In this document: piece by piece, positions 36,201-47,500 of the stretch
Layout: every line of letters starts with the position of its first letter
Position numbering within the stretch: the stretch's first letter is position 1
Assembly (NCBI GenBank): GCA_954871525.1
Contig: OX940869.1
Location: 25,572,001 to 25,636,000, forward strand
Origin: Parietaria judaica
Taxonomy: Eukaryota; Streptophyta; Magnoliopsida; Rosales; Urticaceae
DNA length: 64,000 bases
Direction: 5' to 3'
Made by a program: the position numbers and the translations under genes
Notes under the pieces: model-generated
Told to the model about the DNA's origin: nothing
Databases searched by the model: none
What the model saw: the letters and a program-made list of their open reading frames with translations, nothing else

Positions 36201-36756
36201 ACGGTTGTACCACCTTCAGACACTACGGAGAAATGTGGCACTGGTGAGCCAAGAGCCAGTATTGTTTGCCGGCACTATCAAAGAGAATATCGTGTACGGA
36301 GCCTCCGATGAGGTAAGTGAGGCTGAGATAGTGGAGGCATCAAAAGCCGCAAACGCGCATGACTTTGTTGCGGGGCTGAAGGAAGGCTACGACACGTTCT
36401 GCGGCGACAAGGGCGTGCAGCTCTCGGGCGGGCAGAAGCAGAGGATCGCGATCGCAAGGGCAATTCTGATGTACCCAGCGATCCTGCTGCTGGACGAGGC
36501 GACGAGCGCGCTGGATAGCGAGTCGGAGGCGGTGGTGCAGGAGGCGTTGGAGCGCGTGATGGTGGGGAGGACGAGCGTGGTGGTGGCGCACAGGCTGAGC
36601 AGTATACGGAACTGCGACACGATTGCGGTGTTGGATAAAGGCAAGCTTGTTGAGACCGGCTCTCACTCCACTCTCTTAGCAAAAGGGACGAAAGGAGCCT
36701 ATTATTCTCTTGTTAACCGCCAACGAACATCGTCATCTGCCAGTGCTAGATTATGA
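27756..36756 (+). CDS. ABCB (MDR/PGP) full transporter, gene 2 of the array
   Basis: Seven exons encode 1,244 aa: 27756-27989, 28097-28151, 28272-28450, 28925-29382, 29687-30227, 33110-33991 and 35371-36756. All introns are GT-AG and all joins keep frame. The layout is TMD1 (exons 1-5), NBD1, linker, TMD2 and NBD2. NBD1 has Walker [10 protein letters not shown] (residues 393-401), signature MSGGQ (497-501) and Walker B ILLLDE (517-522). NBD2 has Walker [10 protein letters not shown] (from 1029), LSGGQ (from 1134), Walker B (from 1154) and H-loop VVVAHRLSS. The start M-G-K-K-N-D fits the family. It resembles plant ABCB15/MDR-like transporters, which use ATP to export organic compounds or hormones across membranes; its substrate is not readable. 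Intron 5 (2.9 kb) holds mitochondrial DNA, intron 4 a MITE and intron 6 an LTR fragment. Nothing breaks the reading frame. Confidence 0.93.
29419..29576. mobile_element. Small MITE in intron 4 of ABCB gene 2
   Basis: 158 bp bounded by inverted CAGTAAAATTTCAATA (left) and, reversed, CAGTAAACCTCTATAG (right). Both ends are flanked by TA, suggesting a Tc1/mariner-type target. The same family (CAGTAAAACCTCTATA) occurs at 42853-43059 upstream of gene 3. Confidence 0.65.
30590..32840. other. Mitochondrial DNA insertion (NUMT) in intron 5 of gene 2
   Basis: The corresponding intron of gene 3 is 763 bp, whereas this one is 2,882 bp. The extra DNA has the base composition of plant mitochondrial DNA and contains nad4 exon 3 in reverse. 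It also has a group II intron 3' end near 31200-31260, with TTGTACGGTTCGAGGGG on the reverse strand resembling domain V. Intron sequence also follows the exon. Intron retention shows transfer as DNA and not as spliced RNA. Nuclear intron sequence similar to gene 3 (ACTACAAAAGTTTGAAT) resumes near 32930. The boundaries are approximate. Confidence 0.8.
30770..31193 (-). pseudogene. nad4: nad4 exon 3 pseudogene (mitochondrial origin)
   Basis: On the reverse strand it reads as mitochondrial NADH dehydrogenase subunit 4. Landmarks are GIGGSI, then [20 protein letters not shown], and after a frame change [20 protein letters not shown] and [16 protein letters not shown]. In mitochondria this is a proton-pumping membrane subunit of complex I. 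A one-base loss near 30995 shifts the frame between the two halves, and several residues differ from the family. There is no start, no other nad4 exon and no targeting sequence, so it is a dead nuclear copy. Confidence 0.88.
34845..34995 (-). repeat. Copia LTR fragment in intron 6 of gene 2
   Basis: Starts TGTTAGGAATTTCGCC and shares ATTATAGTGGTT and GGAGGTACGTCCACTTGCCG with the LTR at 10046-10581. Only the 3' end of the LTR (reverse reading) is recognisable, and the right boundary is unclear. Confidence 0.6.
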
Positions 36757-36988
36757 AATTATCAAGAATTAGAAAATATAAATGCCACCCAAATAATAAG
36801 TGATTTGTTAATTATAATTTATAATCCTATTTACGAGCATTTTGTTATAAATATGATAAACGTCGGATGACTTTTGTGTTGATAAAGTAATTTTTTTAAA
36901 TTGTGATGATATTAGTCATGTACAATAATTTTTTAATAAATTAATACGAAATTAATTGATAATTTTTTAAGATAATATTTTTCTCTGG
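36757..36988. other. 3' flank of ABCB gene 2
   Basis: AT-rich 3' UTR and spacer without a gene. The last ten bases (TTTTCTCTGG, 36979-36988) are the left duplication of the following MITE. Confidence 0.6.
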
Positions 36989-37424
36989 GATAAACTCCGG
37001 TTAAAGTACCCAATATTTCACAAATTTTTCTTATGTACCCAATATTTTATTTTGCTAGTTAATGTACCCAAAGTATATTCCAATTTCCACTAGCCATTTT
37101 TGTTCACTCCGTCCAATTTCAAAATCCACCGTTAGTTTTCGCGACATAAGTTGCCACGTCACCCAGCGGCCACGTCAGCCTCATCAGCCATGTGGCACAC
37201 TTTTTTATTTATTTAAATTTTTATTTTTAAAACAAAATGTGGTTGACGTGGCTGGGTGACGTGGCAACTTATGTGGCAAAAACTAACAATGAATTTTGAA
37301 ATAAGACGGAGCAAAAATACAATGGCTAACGGAATAAACTTTGGGTACATTAGTCAGCAAATAAAATATTGGGTACATAAGTCAAAATTCATAAAACATT
37401 AGGTACTTTAGCCAAAATTTACCA
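36989..37424. mobile_element. Mutator-like MITE with perfect 10-bp target duplication
   Basis: 436-bp foldback element. The left arm has TTAAAGTACCCAATATTT and the right arm, reversed, has CTAAAGTACCTAATGTTT. Inverted similarity covers about 200 bp per side, including GTTGCCACGTCACCCAG. The identical TTTTCTCTGG at 36979-36988 and 37425-37434 is the target duplication. The size and 9-10-bp duplication fit Mutator-derived MITEs. Its arms resemble those of the 399-1794 element only in short GTACCCAA-type motifs, so it is a separate family. Confidence 0.88.
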
Positions 37425-37434
37425 TTTTCTCTGG

Positions 37435-38127
37435 CTCATCTTGGTTATGTGGAAAAGCAATATCTCGATAAGATAATTATAAATAATATACTTGAAAAAT
37501 AAAACTCTATATAAATATATGCTCCCGTTAATAACATAAATTAATTCTTGAAAATTACATGTATAACTAAGATAATTTAAGGCACTAAAGTTAGCCTTTT
37601 ATTTTATTTATTTTTTATAAAATAAATCTAGTTGTAGGTCATCTACTCATCTTTAAGATATAAGGCTAATTTGTGTCAATACCCCCCTGAAATTTACAGA
37701 GTATGCTTGCAGTGAGGATCCTCAACTTTGAAAATAGCATCCAAATCTTTTCACTTTGAACTTGTTTTCATCTGCTCAGCTTGAACTCAATAATGATACA
37801 AATGCACTTGTTTAAAAAAAATAATGTACACCGGTATATTTACCACGTAATTTAGATTAAAAGAAAAAAAAACGTGTTACAACAGTTGGATTTACGTTAA
37901 TAGTCAAAATTTAAAACAAACAAGTGTGATTTTTTTTTACTATTTTCAATGTTTAGGGGGTGCAGATGCCAAACGATTCAATGTTGAGACAACTTGGATG
38001 TTATTTTTAAGTTGAGGGTGCTAGCTGCAAAATACTCAAAGTTTTGGGTATGTGGGCCGACTGCTGGGCGACGGGCAGGATCGAGTGTTGGATGCGTAGC
38101 GTCGACTTGGATAGGGTTAGTCTCCTC
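37435..38127. other. AT-rich intergenic DNA
   Basis: No gene, RNA or clear repeat boundary is visible. It ends against the inverted-repeat element at 38128. Confidence 0.5.
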
Positions 38128-38927
38128 CAGGGCCGGCCCTTGGGCAAGGCGAGCGAGGCGGCGGCCTAGGGCCCCCGACTCCAAGGGGCCCCCGGAGCTG
38201 CGACTACCGGAAGTAATTTTTTTTTTTTTTCAAAAATGAACGCCATTGGAGAAAGTTCTTTGGCTCACTGCATCACCCTTTCAACGAAGAAGAAGAAGAA
38301 ATGATATAATATTGAATAGTGATAAAGCAGAAATTGATTGGCCCACAACTTGTCATATTTTTATATTTTGTTCTTTCTCTCACATTTGAATAGTTTTTTT
38401 GAATGGACATTTGAAATTTGAATAGTTACTTGGTTCGGTTGAAAATATTAATTGTGGGGGCCATCTTTATATGTAAACTTTATTTGTTTTTCATTTAGAA
38501 AATAGATTATTTATTAAGAATTACAAAGACATTCAAAGTTTACGTATCTTTTGCAACTCAAATTCACTACAATCAATTGGCATGAGATAATGTATCTGTT
38601 AAACTAATTTATATTAAAATTTAAAATAAATTTATATTTGAAAATAAATTCATAAAAATAAAATGAGTCTATTGGCATTATTTAAGCGTCTAATAAACAC
38701 TGCTTCTTTATTTATTTTTTTCCGAGAGAATAAACACTGCTTTTGTTGGTGGTGGTTATGCTTCTTCTTTTTTTGGATTAATATTTATTAAAAAAAAAAA
38801 AGAACATATCCAAAAAATTAAAGTATAATTTCAGATAAATACAAAAAATATCACAGTTGACCGAAAAAAATTCGGGGCCCCAAACGTTACTTCGCCTAGG
38901 ACCCCCGTGAAGTCAGGGCCGGCCCTG
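38128..38927. mobile_element. hAT-like non-autonomous element
   Basis: 800 bp bounded by CAGGGCCGGCCCTTGGGC on the left and, reversed, CAGGGCCGGCCCTGACTT on the right. Both arms also share CCTAGG(G/C)-type blocks and GGGGCCCC. Such CAGGGCCGGC ends are common in plant hAT elements. No convincing 8-bp target duplication is seen, so the insertion is old or the flanks have changed. There is no transposase. Confidence 0.7.
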
Positions 38928-39484
38928 CCCATATGCATGTGTGTGCGAGGTACTTCCTCTATTGCTCCTCAGAGCCGGAGTGCGGATGTGCTTGTCCACA
39001 TTCCTTATCTAAATCCACATTCCTTAAGGAATTGGGGAGAGACGTCCTCCTCGAAATCCAGTTGGATTTTTTGGTGAGAAATTATTCACATCCCAATCGA
39101 GTTGGATGACGGGCGTTTGAGTTGCTCTCTGAATAGCATGTTTGTCTCCTCTTGATGCTCGAGGCGTGCATTCATCTTGCGTACTAACGGATTCATCTCG
39201 GAGGTATTCTCCCGATATCCCAGTTTCATACGCTCGACTTCAGTTACCTTAGGTTGCTCGTCATTAAAAATCATATTGAAGAAAGATGAGTGGTCGCAGG
39301 GTACCTTTGCGTTAGAGAGAATCTGATTTCCCGGCTACAAATGGCATCAAACTATTAACGTGGTTTCTCACTTCAACCGTCATAGACTTGAGAAGCATAG
39401 TTGAATATATATGCATGTGTATTTTCCATATGAATGTTGATTCCATGTCTTATAGAGATCCTTCTACGCAAATATTAGTGTGTG
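38928..39484. other. Intergenic, possible retroelement remnant
   Basis: A short reverse open stretch at 39086-39274 has a hydrophilic, gag-linker-like composition (for example MNPLVRKMNARLEHQEE), but no family can be assigned. There is nothing else of note. Confidence 0.3.
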
Positions 39485-39492
39485 TATATATA

Positions 39493-39807
39493 CATGGGCG
39501 GAGCTATTGCAGCATCAGCATACTCACGTGCGTATGCTCAATTGTCAAGTTTTGCAGTTGTAGCTTATTTTGTTGTTAATTTTCAATAAAAATATAAATA
39601 AAAGTGAATAATAATCACGTTAACCATGTAAATATAAGAAATGATAATAATTTATTATTAATTTATACTTTTCTTTATGATGCCATTTGTCATTTATTAC
39701 CTCTACGGTTTACACATTAATTAATGTTGCACTGCACATATATGTTATAAAAACAACAATTTAATTCATACAAGCACTATAACTAAAAAATAAGTGATTC
39801 TGATAAA

Positions 39808-39853
<46 letters not shown>

Positions 39854-40197
39854 TAACATGATATACTCAAATCAAACTTTTTTTACAAGAATTTCACTAC
39901 CTATTTTAAATCTAAACTGATGTCGCAAACTATACATAGTTGATTTACTATTTATATGTATATATTTTCTTTTTTTTATCAAATTTTAAGGAAACAAAAA
40001 ATTAAATTTCAAATCTGATACTCATATTAGCTAAAAAATTGTAACAATATCAAGATTTAACAAATGGATTTATGTTTACATATTTTTATGTTTAAGAAAT
40101 TTTATCTATTTATAAAAAAAAATATTTAAATTAAATAGAGTAGATTATTTTGTATTTTCTGTGCTTCGGCTCAACCGAATAGCTGGCTACGCCCCTG
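39493..40197. mobile_element. hAT-like MITE within a (TA)n context
   Basis: 705 bp with ends CATGGGCGGAGCTATTG and, reversed, CAGGGGCGTAGCCAGCTATT. It is flanked on both sides by TATATATA (39485-39492, 40198-40205), consistent with an 8-bp duplication but in low-complexity DNA, so this is weak support. It contains its own (TA)n tract at about 39811-39847. No coding sequence is visible. Confidence 0.62.
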
Positions 40198-40205
40198 TAT
40201 ATATA

Positions 40206-42044
40206 TATATATATTGAGAATTTGAAATTGGAAACTTTTATAGACGTTCATCGCAAGCGGTAGTTGACTACTTCCTCTAGGATTTTTATTGATATTGTCA
40301 TAATACAATTAAGAAGGAGAAAGAGAATTTAACAATCAAGAAGGACAATAATAATTCGTAATCTGCATGAACTCAGATCCTTTTTCCCACGTCCTCTGCA
40401 TGGTTTTAAAGGGTCTTCCTATTCTCCATCACTTTTAAATTGTTGGGCTTTAGTGGGCTAAGAATGGGCTACCACCTGGTCAAAAGAATATATCTATTGA
40501 TCACCTAGACTGGATAGTTGGACTCTTCTAGTCATTGACTATTTGAATATACCGGTGTAAATGGGTTCCCGGGTAGACTTAGTCATCTGCAGGAACGTGG
40601 AAAAGTAAGTAAAACTTTTTGAACTATCGGGTTACTATTGTTGAGGTACGATTTTGCCCATGTCAATTTACATAGATACGACGAAATCTATCTCTGTCGT
40701 TTATGGAAAAGGGCTTTGGTTAAAGAAATCCAATACCAAGATCAAAGCCATTGATGAAGTCAAAAGAGGTCAATCAAGGAAAAAGTCAATGATCAAAGGA
40801 AGAACAAAGAAAAGCCCGTCGATCGATGAGAGAGCGGGCGATGAAGAAGATTAGCAGAAGAATAAAGAGGTTCATCGGTGAAGATGCGCCCATCTGCAAA
40901 GCCTCATCGATGATGCCCCGTCGATGAAGCCTCATCGATGAAACCTTGTCGACGAAACCTCATCACTAGAGAGGCCAGACCGTGAGGGAACAAAGGCAAG
41001 GAGCTTAGCGACGAAGACCGCCTATGCGAGGAGACCAACAACGGAAGACGAGGACGATAACAACTGGAAGCAATCAGCACGACGCGAGCAGCACCTCGGG
41101 GTCATTGATGGCAGTTAGGTTTGAACAGAAAGACCCAAACTCTTAGGTAACTTAAAAACAGAATTACACCGATCGTGAATTTGTTATTGCTGCGGTGATT
41201 TTTCACCCCAACAACAATTTCATGATATTAAGGCCTTTCGGGCTGGATGTATAAGCATTTATCAGATAATGGGCCCAATATTGGACCTGATCAGACATCC
41301 GATATTGAGGCTTTGTCTTTTGCAGTGTGCAACTGATCAATAAGCTAATATTCAATTTGGTCCCATAAAAATGTGACATTGTCACCTTGCATTTTTGCAT
41401 GTGTCATGACTTCAATTAATTTGTAAATTGACCCGTGTTATCATAAAATATAATATATAATAGAATTTTTTATCTCACTATATGACATGTCGTTTTGTCA
41501 AAAAGCGACAAAAACGTACATCAACAATTTTGAGGACAAAAAATTCTTGTCTCAGAAGCTCTAAAGGTTGGTTTGTATAAAATTAAAAAAATTAATAATA
41601 AAAATAAAAAAAGCATCTTTAAGTCCAAATATGCGGACAACAATAAAATTGTCATCATATCGAACGGTTGTTAGAAAGGAATAGTTAAAAGGCGATACAT
41701 TTGACTTTTTTCTCTCAACACATAATTTACTCCCATCTACCTATTTTTAACTCTTTTTTTTGTGTACTTCTTCTCCAATATTGTTTGTATTTATGTTGGT
41801 TTACTCGCGTCGCGTGGTTGTTCATGAGCTTTTTTTTTTTTTTTTTTTTATACCTAACGTAATGGAGACAGTGATATGAATGTGATCATGTGCAAAAAAA
41901 ATTCATGCAATTCGTAAAACACACGTCAAAACTTTGTAATTATTGTATAAATATTGAAATAAGTAAGCATAAAGACCTTAGAAAATCAAAAGCGTTCCTT
42001 CAAAAAAAAAAAAAAAAAATCAAAAGCGTATCATACAGATAGAT
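40206..42044. other. Intergenic with LTR-like remnant
   Basis: 40850-40985 has short repeats around CATCGATGAAGCC that recall the GACGAAGCC repeats of the family A LTR. 40430-41230 therefore may be a decayed relative. The ORF at 40654-40854 is Lys/Ser-rich and unsupported. Homopolymer tracts occur at about 41830-41849 (T) and 42003-42019 (A). No gene is seen. Confidence 0.4.
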
Positions 42045-42425
42045 TCTTCCTTGTCTCGCTGATTGAAAAAGACAACGTGGACACAAACACAATATATTTT
42101 ATCTATAATTGAATGAAATTAGTACGATTCATATTATATCTCCAATCTAATCAACAAGCATACGAAAGAAATCAATTATTAAATGAAAAAAAAAAAAAGG
42201 AAAAGATTACGTAGATCTCAGTTTTCTTCCTCTCGTAGCCTTTGTATGTCTGTTTGTACTTTGTGTGCATTAAAAATGTCAATAACAAACTTCATCTAGA
42301 AAGTAGAAGAGAAATAATGCAACATTTTTTATAGCTTAAACCCCTATGCTACATCACTACTTTAATGGTTTGACATCAATCTATATCAAAAATATATAAA
42401 TAAATGCATTTTATAATGACGTGGA
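42045..42425 (+). promoter_or_regulatory. Upstream region of ABCB gene 3 shared with gene 2
   Basis: Diverged copy of 26520-27000. Shared blocks include AACGTGGACACA, ATATCTCCAATC and AATGCATTTTATAATGA. It probably belongs to the ancestral promoter-distal region duplicated with the gene. Confidence 0.55.
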
Positions 42426-42453
42426 CTTGCCTACACGAAAGGAATATTATTAT

Positions 42454-42891
42454 TGCCAATTAACCTCCTTATACTATACTTAGGGGATCAATTAAGCTCC
42501 TTAAATATATGTTTGAACCAATCTACTCCTCAAACTTTTAAATGTTTGCACATCTCTCACAATTGTTCACAAAAAAAAAAAAAAAAAAAAAAACAGCAAC
42601 TAACATTTATATCGTCATTCACGGTTTAAGTCCAAAATAGTCGTACACGCTGATTTTTTATATATATAAATTAAAATTATTTGTGAATCGGAGCTTTTCT
42701 AGCCTTCCTACCATGAAAACGAAAAGATAAACGAATTAGGAATTTAACAAAGACTGCAATTGATAATTAACCTCACGAAAAGACAAATGAAAGATGACTT
42801 AAAGAGGAAGAAAGAATCTCGCAAAAAAAAAAAAGAGGAAGAAAGAATGATGCAGTAAAACCTCTATAAATTAATATTGTCGGGACTTGAG

Positions 42892-42936
<45 letters not shown>

Positions 42937-43370
42937 CGAGTTTATTAATATATCGAGATTTAATTTAGTGATGTGTTTGTTAGAGCCGAGAACCACATAA
43001 AAGTATTATCTAATCGAGTTTATTAATTTATCGAGAATTAATTTAACGAGGTTCTACTGTATTTAGAATTTGGGTTGCCATTTATGTGATTGTTGGGACG
43101 GGGTCGAACGCTACTGTATTTTTTTTTTTTTTTTACCTCACGTTTTTATTATAGGTAAACTCAAATTATTATAGAATCCATTTTGTTCGTTTCAGTTTTA
43201 ATTAACAAACAATAATATTCTTTCGGACAGAATGAATAACGACATCTGTTAATTTTCAGCAAATTGTGAGGGATATATGCAAATAAATGAAAGTTTGAGG
43301 GGAAGATTGTTACAAAATATAAGTCAAAGGAGCTAATCGCTCCCATAGGTATAGTATAGGGAGTTTTGGC
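42454..43370. mobile_element. Foldback (Mutator-like) element next to the gene 3 promoter
   Basis: The arms are inverted copies over about 120 bp. The left arm has ACCTCCTTATACTATACT and the right arm, reversed, has ACTCCCTATACTATACCTA; both continue into CTCAAACTTT...TTTGCA. TGCCAATTA beside the left end and TGCCAATAA beside the right end may be a 9-bp duplication with one mismatch. The interior holds a second MITE (42853-43059) and a (TA)n tract at about 42895-42931. The element ends about 60 bp before the gene 3 TATA box. Confidence 0.68.
42853..43059. mobile_element. CAGTAAAACC-type MITE nested in the foldback element
   Basis: 207 bp between CAGTAAAACCTCTATAAA and, reversed, CAGTAGAACCTCGTTAAA. 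It is the same family as 29419-29576. A long (TA)n array has expanded inside it. Confidence 0.65.
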
Positions 43371-43432
43371 TGCCAATAATTAGTCGAAAGGAAAAATTAT
43401 AAACTAACGTTATGACATCTCCGTTCACGCTT

Positions 43433-43439
43433 TATATAA
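43433..43439 (+). promoter_or_regulatory. TATA box of ABCB gene 3
   Basis: TATATAA in CGCTTTATATAATCACAAC, 79 bp before the start codon. The predicted 5' UTR is therefore short (about 45 bp) compared with gene 2. Confidence 0.5.
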
Positions 43440-43511
43440 TCACAACTTGCTATCTTTAGTTGACACTTGACATTGCGCGACTGTTTGGTTCCTCGGAAAG
43501 TCGCCGAGAAA

Positions 43512-44483
43512 ATGGGAAAGAAAAAAGACGAAAGCGGGTCCGTCAGGGCAATCTTCAGTCACGCAGACAGGTTCGATCTGTGGCTGATGCTGTTCGGCCT
43601 TGTCGGGTCCATCGGCAGTGGATTCTCGATTCCGATAGCGCTGGTGCTCAACAGCCGCCTGATGAACAACATCGGAAGCATATCCACTATGTCTCCCGAT
43701 GTTTTCTTGCGTAACATTAATAAGGTTAGTCACTTTGAATCTCCATTGATAATATCTTTAAAGTTTTTTTTTTTAATTAAATTATAATAATTTTAAAGTT
43801 TATTTTTGGAACCTCAAAATATAAAGTTTTTTTTTTTTTTACTAAAGGTGTGAATCTACATAGCCTTCCCTTCAACCTTACGTCTACCGATCGTCTATCG
43901 AAAAACGAGAAAAAATCGATGAAACGCTGATGAAATTTTGACAAATTTTATAAAATACCAGAAGAAGAAGAAGAAGAAACTGATAATAATTAAAAGAGAT
44001 GATGATACTATGCATCATGTTAATATATTGTACTTAATATTATTATATCTCAATCAAATTATTTTGGAATTATTTTTGAAAAATTATAGCCCTCCTACGA
44101 AAAATTTGTTGCTCTAATGTGTGTGTGTGTATATATTATGTAGCTAGGTTTACAAATTTGAACCTTTACTATTTTTATTCTATTTTCATTTTAACTTCTA
44201 AATAAATATATTTAAACAAATTAAAATAATAATATTTTGATTTTAAAGGTTTTTTAATTTAAATCGAAATAATTTTTAAAATATAATATAATCCAGAATA
44301 TTTAAATGAACTGAATTTAAATTCTTTGAAAATTAATAAAAATATATTTTATTGATTTTTATATCAAGATCTCTATTAAATCTAACAAAGAGAGTCCACC
44401 CAAACTTTGGCTAATAGTTTCTTTCAAAACTCCCATATGAGCACTACAATATATTAATATTATATTTAATTATTTGAAGGGTC

Positions 44484-44522
<39 letters not shown>

Positions 44523-47500
44523 TATGGTATATATTATTATTTTACACAATACATTTTAGTAACCGAAGCGCCCATAAAACCTAACGGTAATTGTTTGTTC
44601 GAACTCCGAATATCGAAAAAATCGGATTATATATTGGAACTTTTTCGATGCTGGCAACTCTAAGTGTAATTCTCAAACAGTCAAATCATAAAAGTAGTTC
44701 ATCTAATCAATAAACCAAACATTACTAGAGTTCTTCCTTATTTTTTTGTTAATTTGATATCATATCATAGTGTATATGGATTTAATTCGAAGAGATAAAT
44801 CTTACGGATTTTTTGTTATGATATAATCATGATAGTTTGCGTTGGTGTATGTTTACCTAGCTTGCGGTTCATTTCTCACAAACTTCTTTGGTGAGTTGAT
44901 CAAACACTAATACATAATATATAGCTTGTGTTTATGAATTTCATTACTGATATTTTTATTTATAAAACATTTTTTCAGCGGGATATTGTTGGACAAGAAC
45001 ATCGGAGAGGCAAGCGTCGAGAATGAGAGTGAGGTACTTGAAAGCGGTGCTTCGACAAGACGTGGCATACTTCGATTTGCACGTGGCGAGCATGTCTGAG
45101 GTTATCACCAGCGTGTCCAACGACAGCTCTGTCCTTCAAGGTGTTATAAGCGAAAAGGTTTGAGAATCGCATCATTATGAAGTATAATATATATACTGAA
45201 GAAATCAATGGCGGAATCAGGATTCGAGGTTCGGGGGGCTTGTTTAAAATTTTAGTAGAGATTAAAAGGATTAGAATGAGAATTTGTTAAAAATATAAGG
45301 AGGTTAGAAGAAAACTCATACATTTAGTATTTGGAAGAAAAAAAATGTTGCGGGGTTTCAACACCCTCGCTAATAATCCTACATAGGCGGAAGAACTACT
45401 CGTTATCGATAAAAACAAAAACAAAAACAAAAAAAAAATAGTTTAATTTTATTGATTTATCGTTTGGTAATTGGCTTTAATGACAAGAGATGCACACATC
45501 AAATTTGAGAAAATCCTCCACGTCATGACTCAGGTGCCAAACCTACTGGGAAACGTCTCCTCGTTCGTGGGCAGCTACATAGCGGCATTCGTGCTGTTGT
45601 GGAGGCTCGCGATCGTGGCGATCCCCTTCGTGGTTCTCTTGGTGATTCCAAGCTTGGTGTACGGACGAACGCTGATGAGCATAGCGAGGAAGATGCGCGG
45701 AGAGTACAACAAGGCCGGGGCGATAGCGGAGCAGGCGTTGTCGTCGGTGCGCACGGTGTACTCGTTCGTGGGCGAGAGCAAGACGGTGGCGGAGTTCTCA
45801 GCAACGCTGGAGGGGTCGCTGAAGCTGGGGCTGAGGCAGGGCCTGGTGAAAGGGTTGGCCATGGGAAGCAACTCCATCAACTTCGCGATATGGTCCTTCG
45901 TGTCTTACTACAGCAGCACGCTGGTGATGTATCACGGCGCGCAGGGAGGCACCGTGTTCGCTGCCGGGGTTTCCATGACCATGGGTGGAATGTAAGCATT
46001 TTTTTCTAAGTTATTTTTAGCTCAATTCAATCATTTACTTTTAAAAATATATATATATATATTAAAATGTATACAAATATTAGAGTAATTAATGGTGAAA
46101 GTCCTTATTTTATCGATTTTGTTATAAATAAGTCTTCAAGTTATCATTTGGTTGGCTTCCATCAAGTGTCACGTGACCTCCACCTAAGCACGTGACATGT
46201 GTCAAAAATATAAAAATTACTAACGAAAATGATTATGTTATTTGTAGTGACAAAAGTACTTATGTTAGTGACTTTGGTAGACACTTAACGGGGAAATAGA
46301 CGGAAGTTAACAAAATGATAACTTTAAGACTTTCACTATAAAAATATAATGTAAGGACTTAATTATAATAAATAAATAACATAAGGACTTTCATCACTAA
46401 AAATATAACATGAAGACTTATTTATAACAAAATCAATAACATAAAGACTTTCAGCACTAAAAATATAACATAAGAACTTAACTTATAAATAAATGGGAAA
46501 ATAAATTAATATGATAACTACTTTCGTCACCGAGTCCTCTAATTATTATATATAATTGTCGGATTTTTTAATATTACAAAAAAAAAAATACTTATTTTTC
46601 AGGGCATCGGTTTAATTAGTTTTCAATATTTTTTCATAAGGTATGCAAAATTGGTCAACCGCACATTATATACAAGTATAAATATGTAATTTGTGGTTGA
46701 CCAATTAAAACTGTTATTTTTTTAGTAGTTTAAAATTATTAGGATTAGTTTTATATATATCGTAAACTATATTGATTAAGTATAAGTTCATAAAATATAT
46801 CATGACAATTAATAAGATGTTTAATCTCTGATATCAAACTTTATAAACTATTTTAAAATATAAAACAGTTAATTAAGAAAATACCATTTTGCTACTGATT
46901 AACTTGCATGTAATGTATTAAAAATGCTGTCACAATTTATAGATTCCATATATAAAATAATAAATAAAAAAAATCAAACATTATACTTCATAAATTATCA
47001 AGTATATAATCGAGCTATTTTGGACAACAACTAAATTTTTATAATACAGAGCATTGGGTTCAGCCATATCCAATTTCAAAGGCTTATCAGAGGCGTGTTC
47101 CTCCGGGGAACGCGTAATGGCAATGGTGAAGAGAGTCCCGAAGATCGACTCCGACAGTTTAGAAGGAGAGAAGCTTGAGACTGTCTCGGGCCAAGTCGAG
47201 TTCAATCGCGTTGAATTCGCGTACCCTTCAAGGCCTGAAAGCGTGATATTCAAGGACTTCAGCCTCAAAATTCCGTCAGGCGAGACACTGGCCCTTGTCG
47301 GCAGAAGCGGCTCTGGGAAATCAACAGTGATAGCGCTTCTGCAGAGATTCTACGACCCGCTAGGCGGAGAAATACGCCTCGACGGGGTGTCCATCAATAG
47401 GCTGCAACTGAAATGGTTGCGGTCGCAGATGGGGTTGGTGAGCCAAGAGCCCTCGCTCTTTGCGACCACCATTAGAGAGAACATTTTGTTTGGTAAGGAA

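Noticed and set aside
38120..38935. Target duplication for the CAGGGCCGGC element
   Set aside because: Neither 8-bp flank matches the other, so no duplication is claimed even though the inverted ends are clear.
40654..40854. Lys/Ser-rich 66-codon ORF
   Set aside because: Low-complexity composition in repeat-like DNA; no start context, neighbours or family support.
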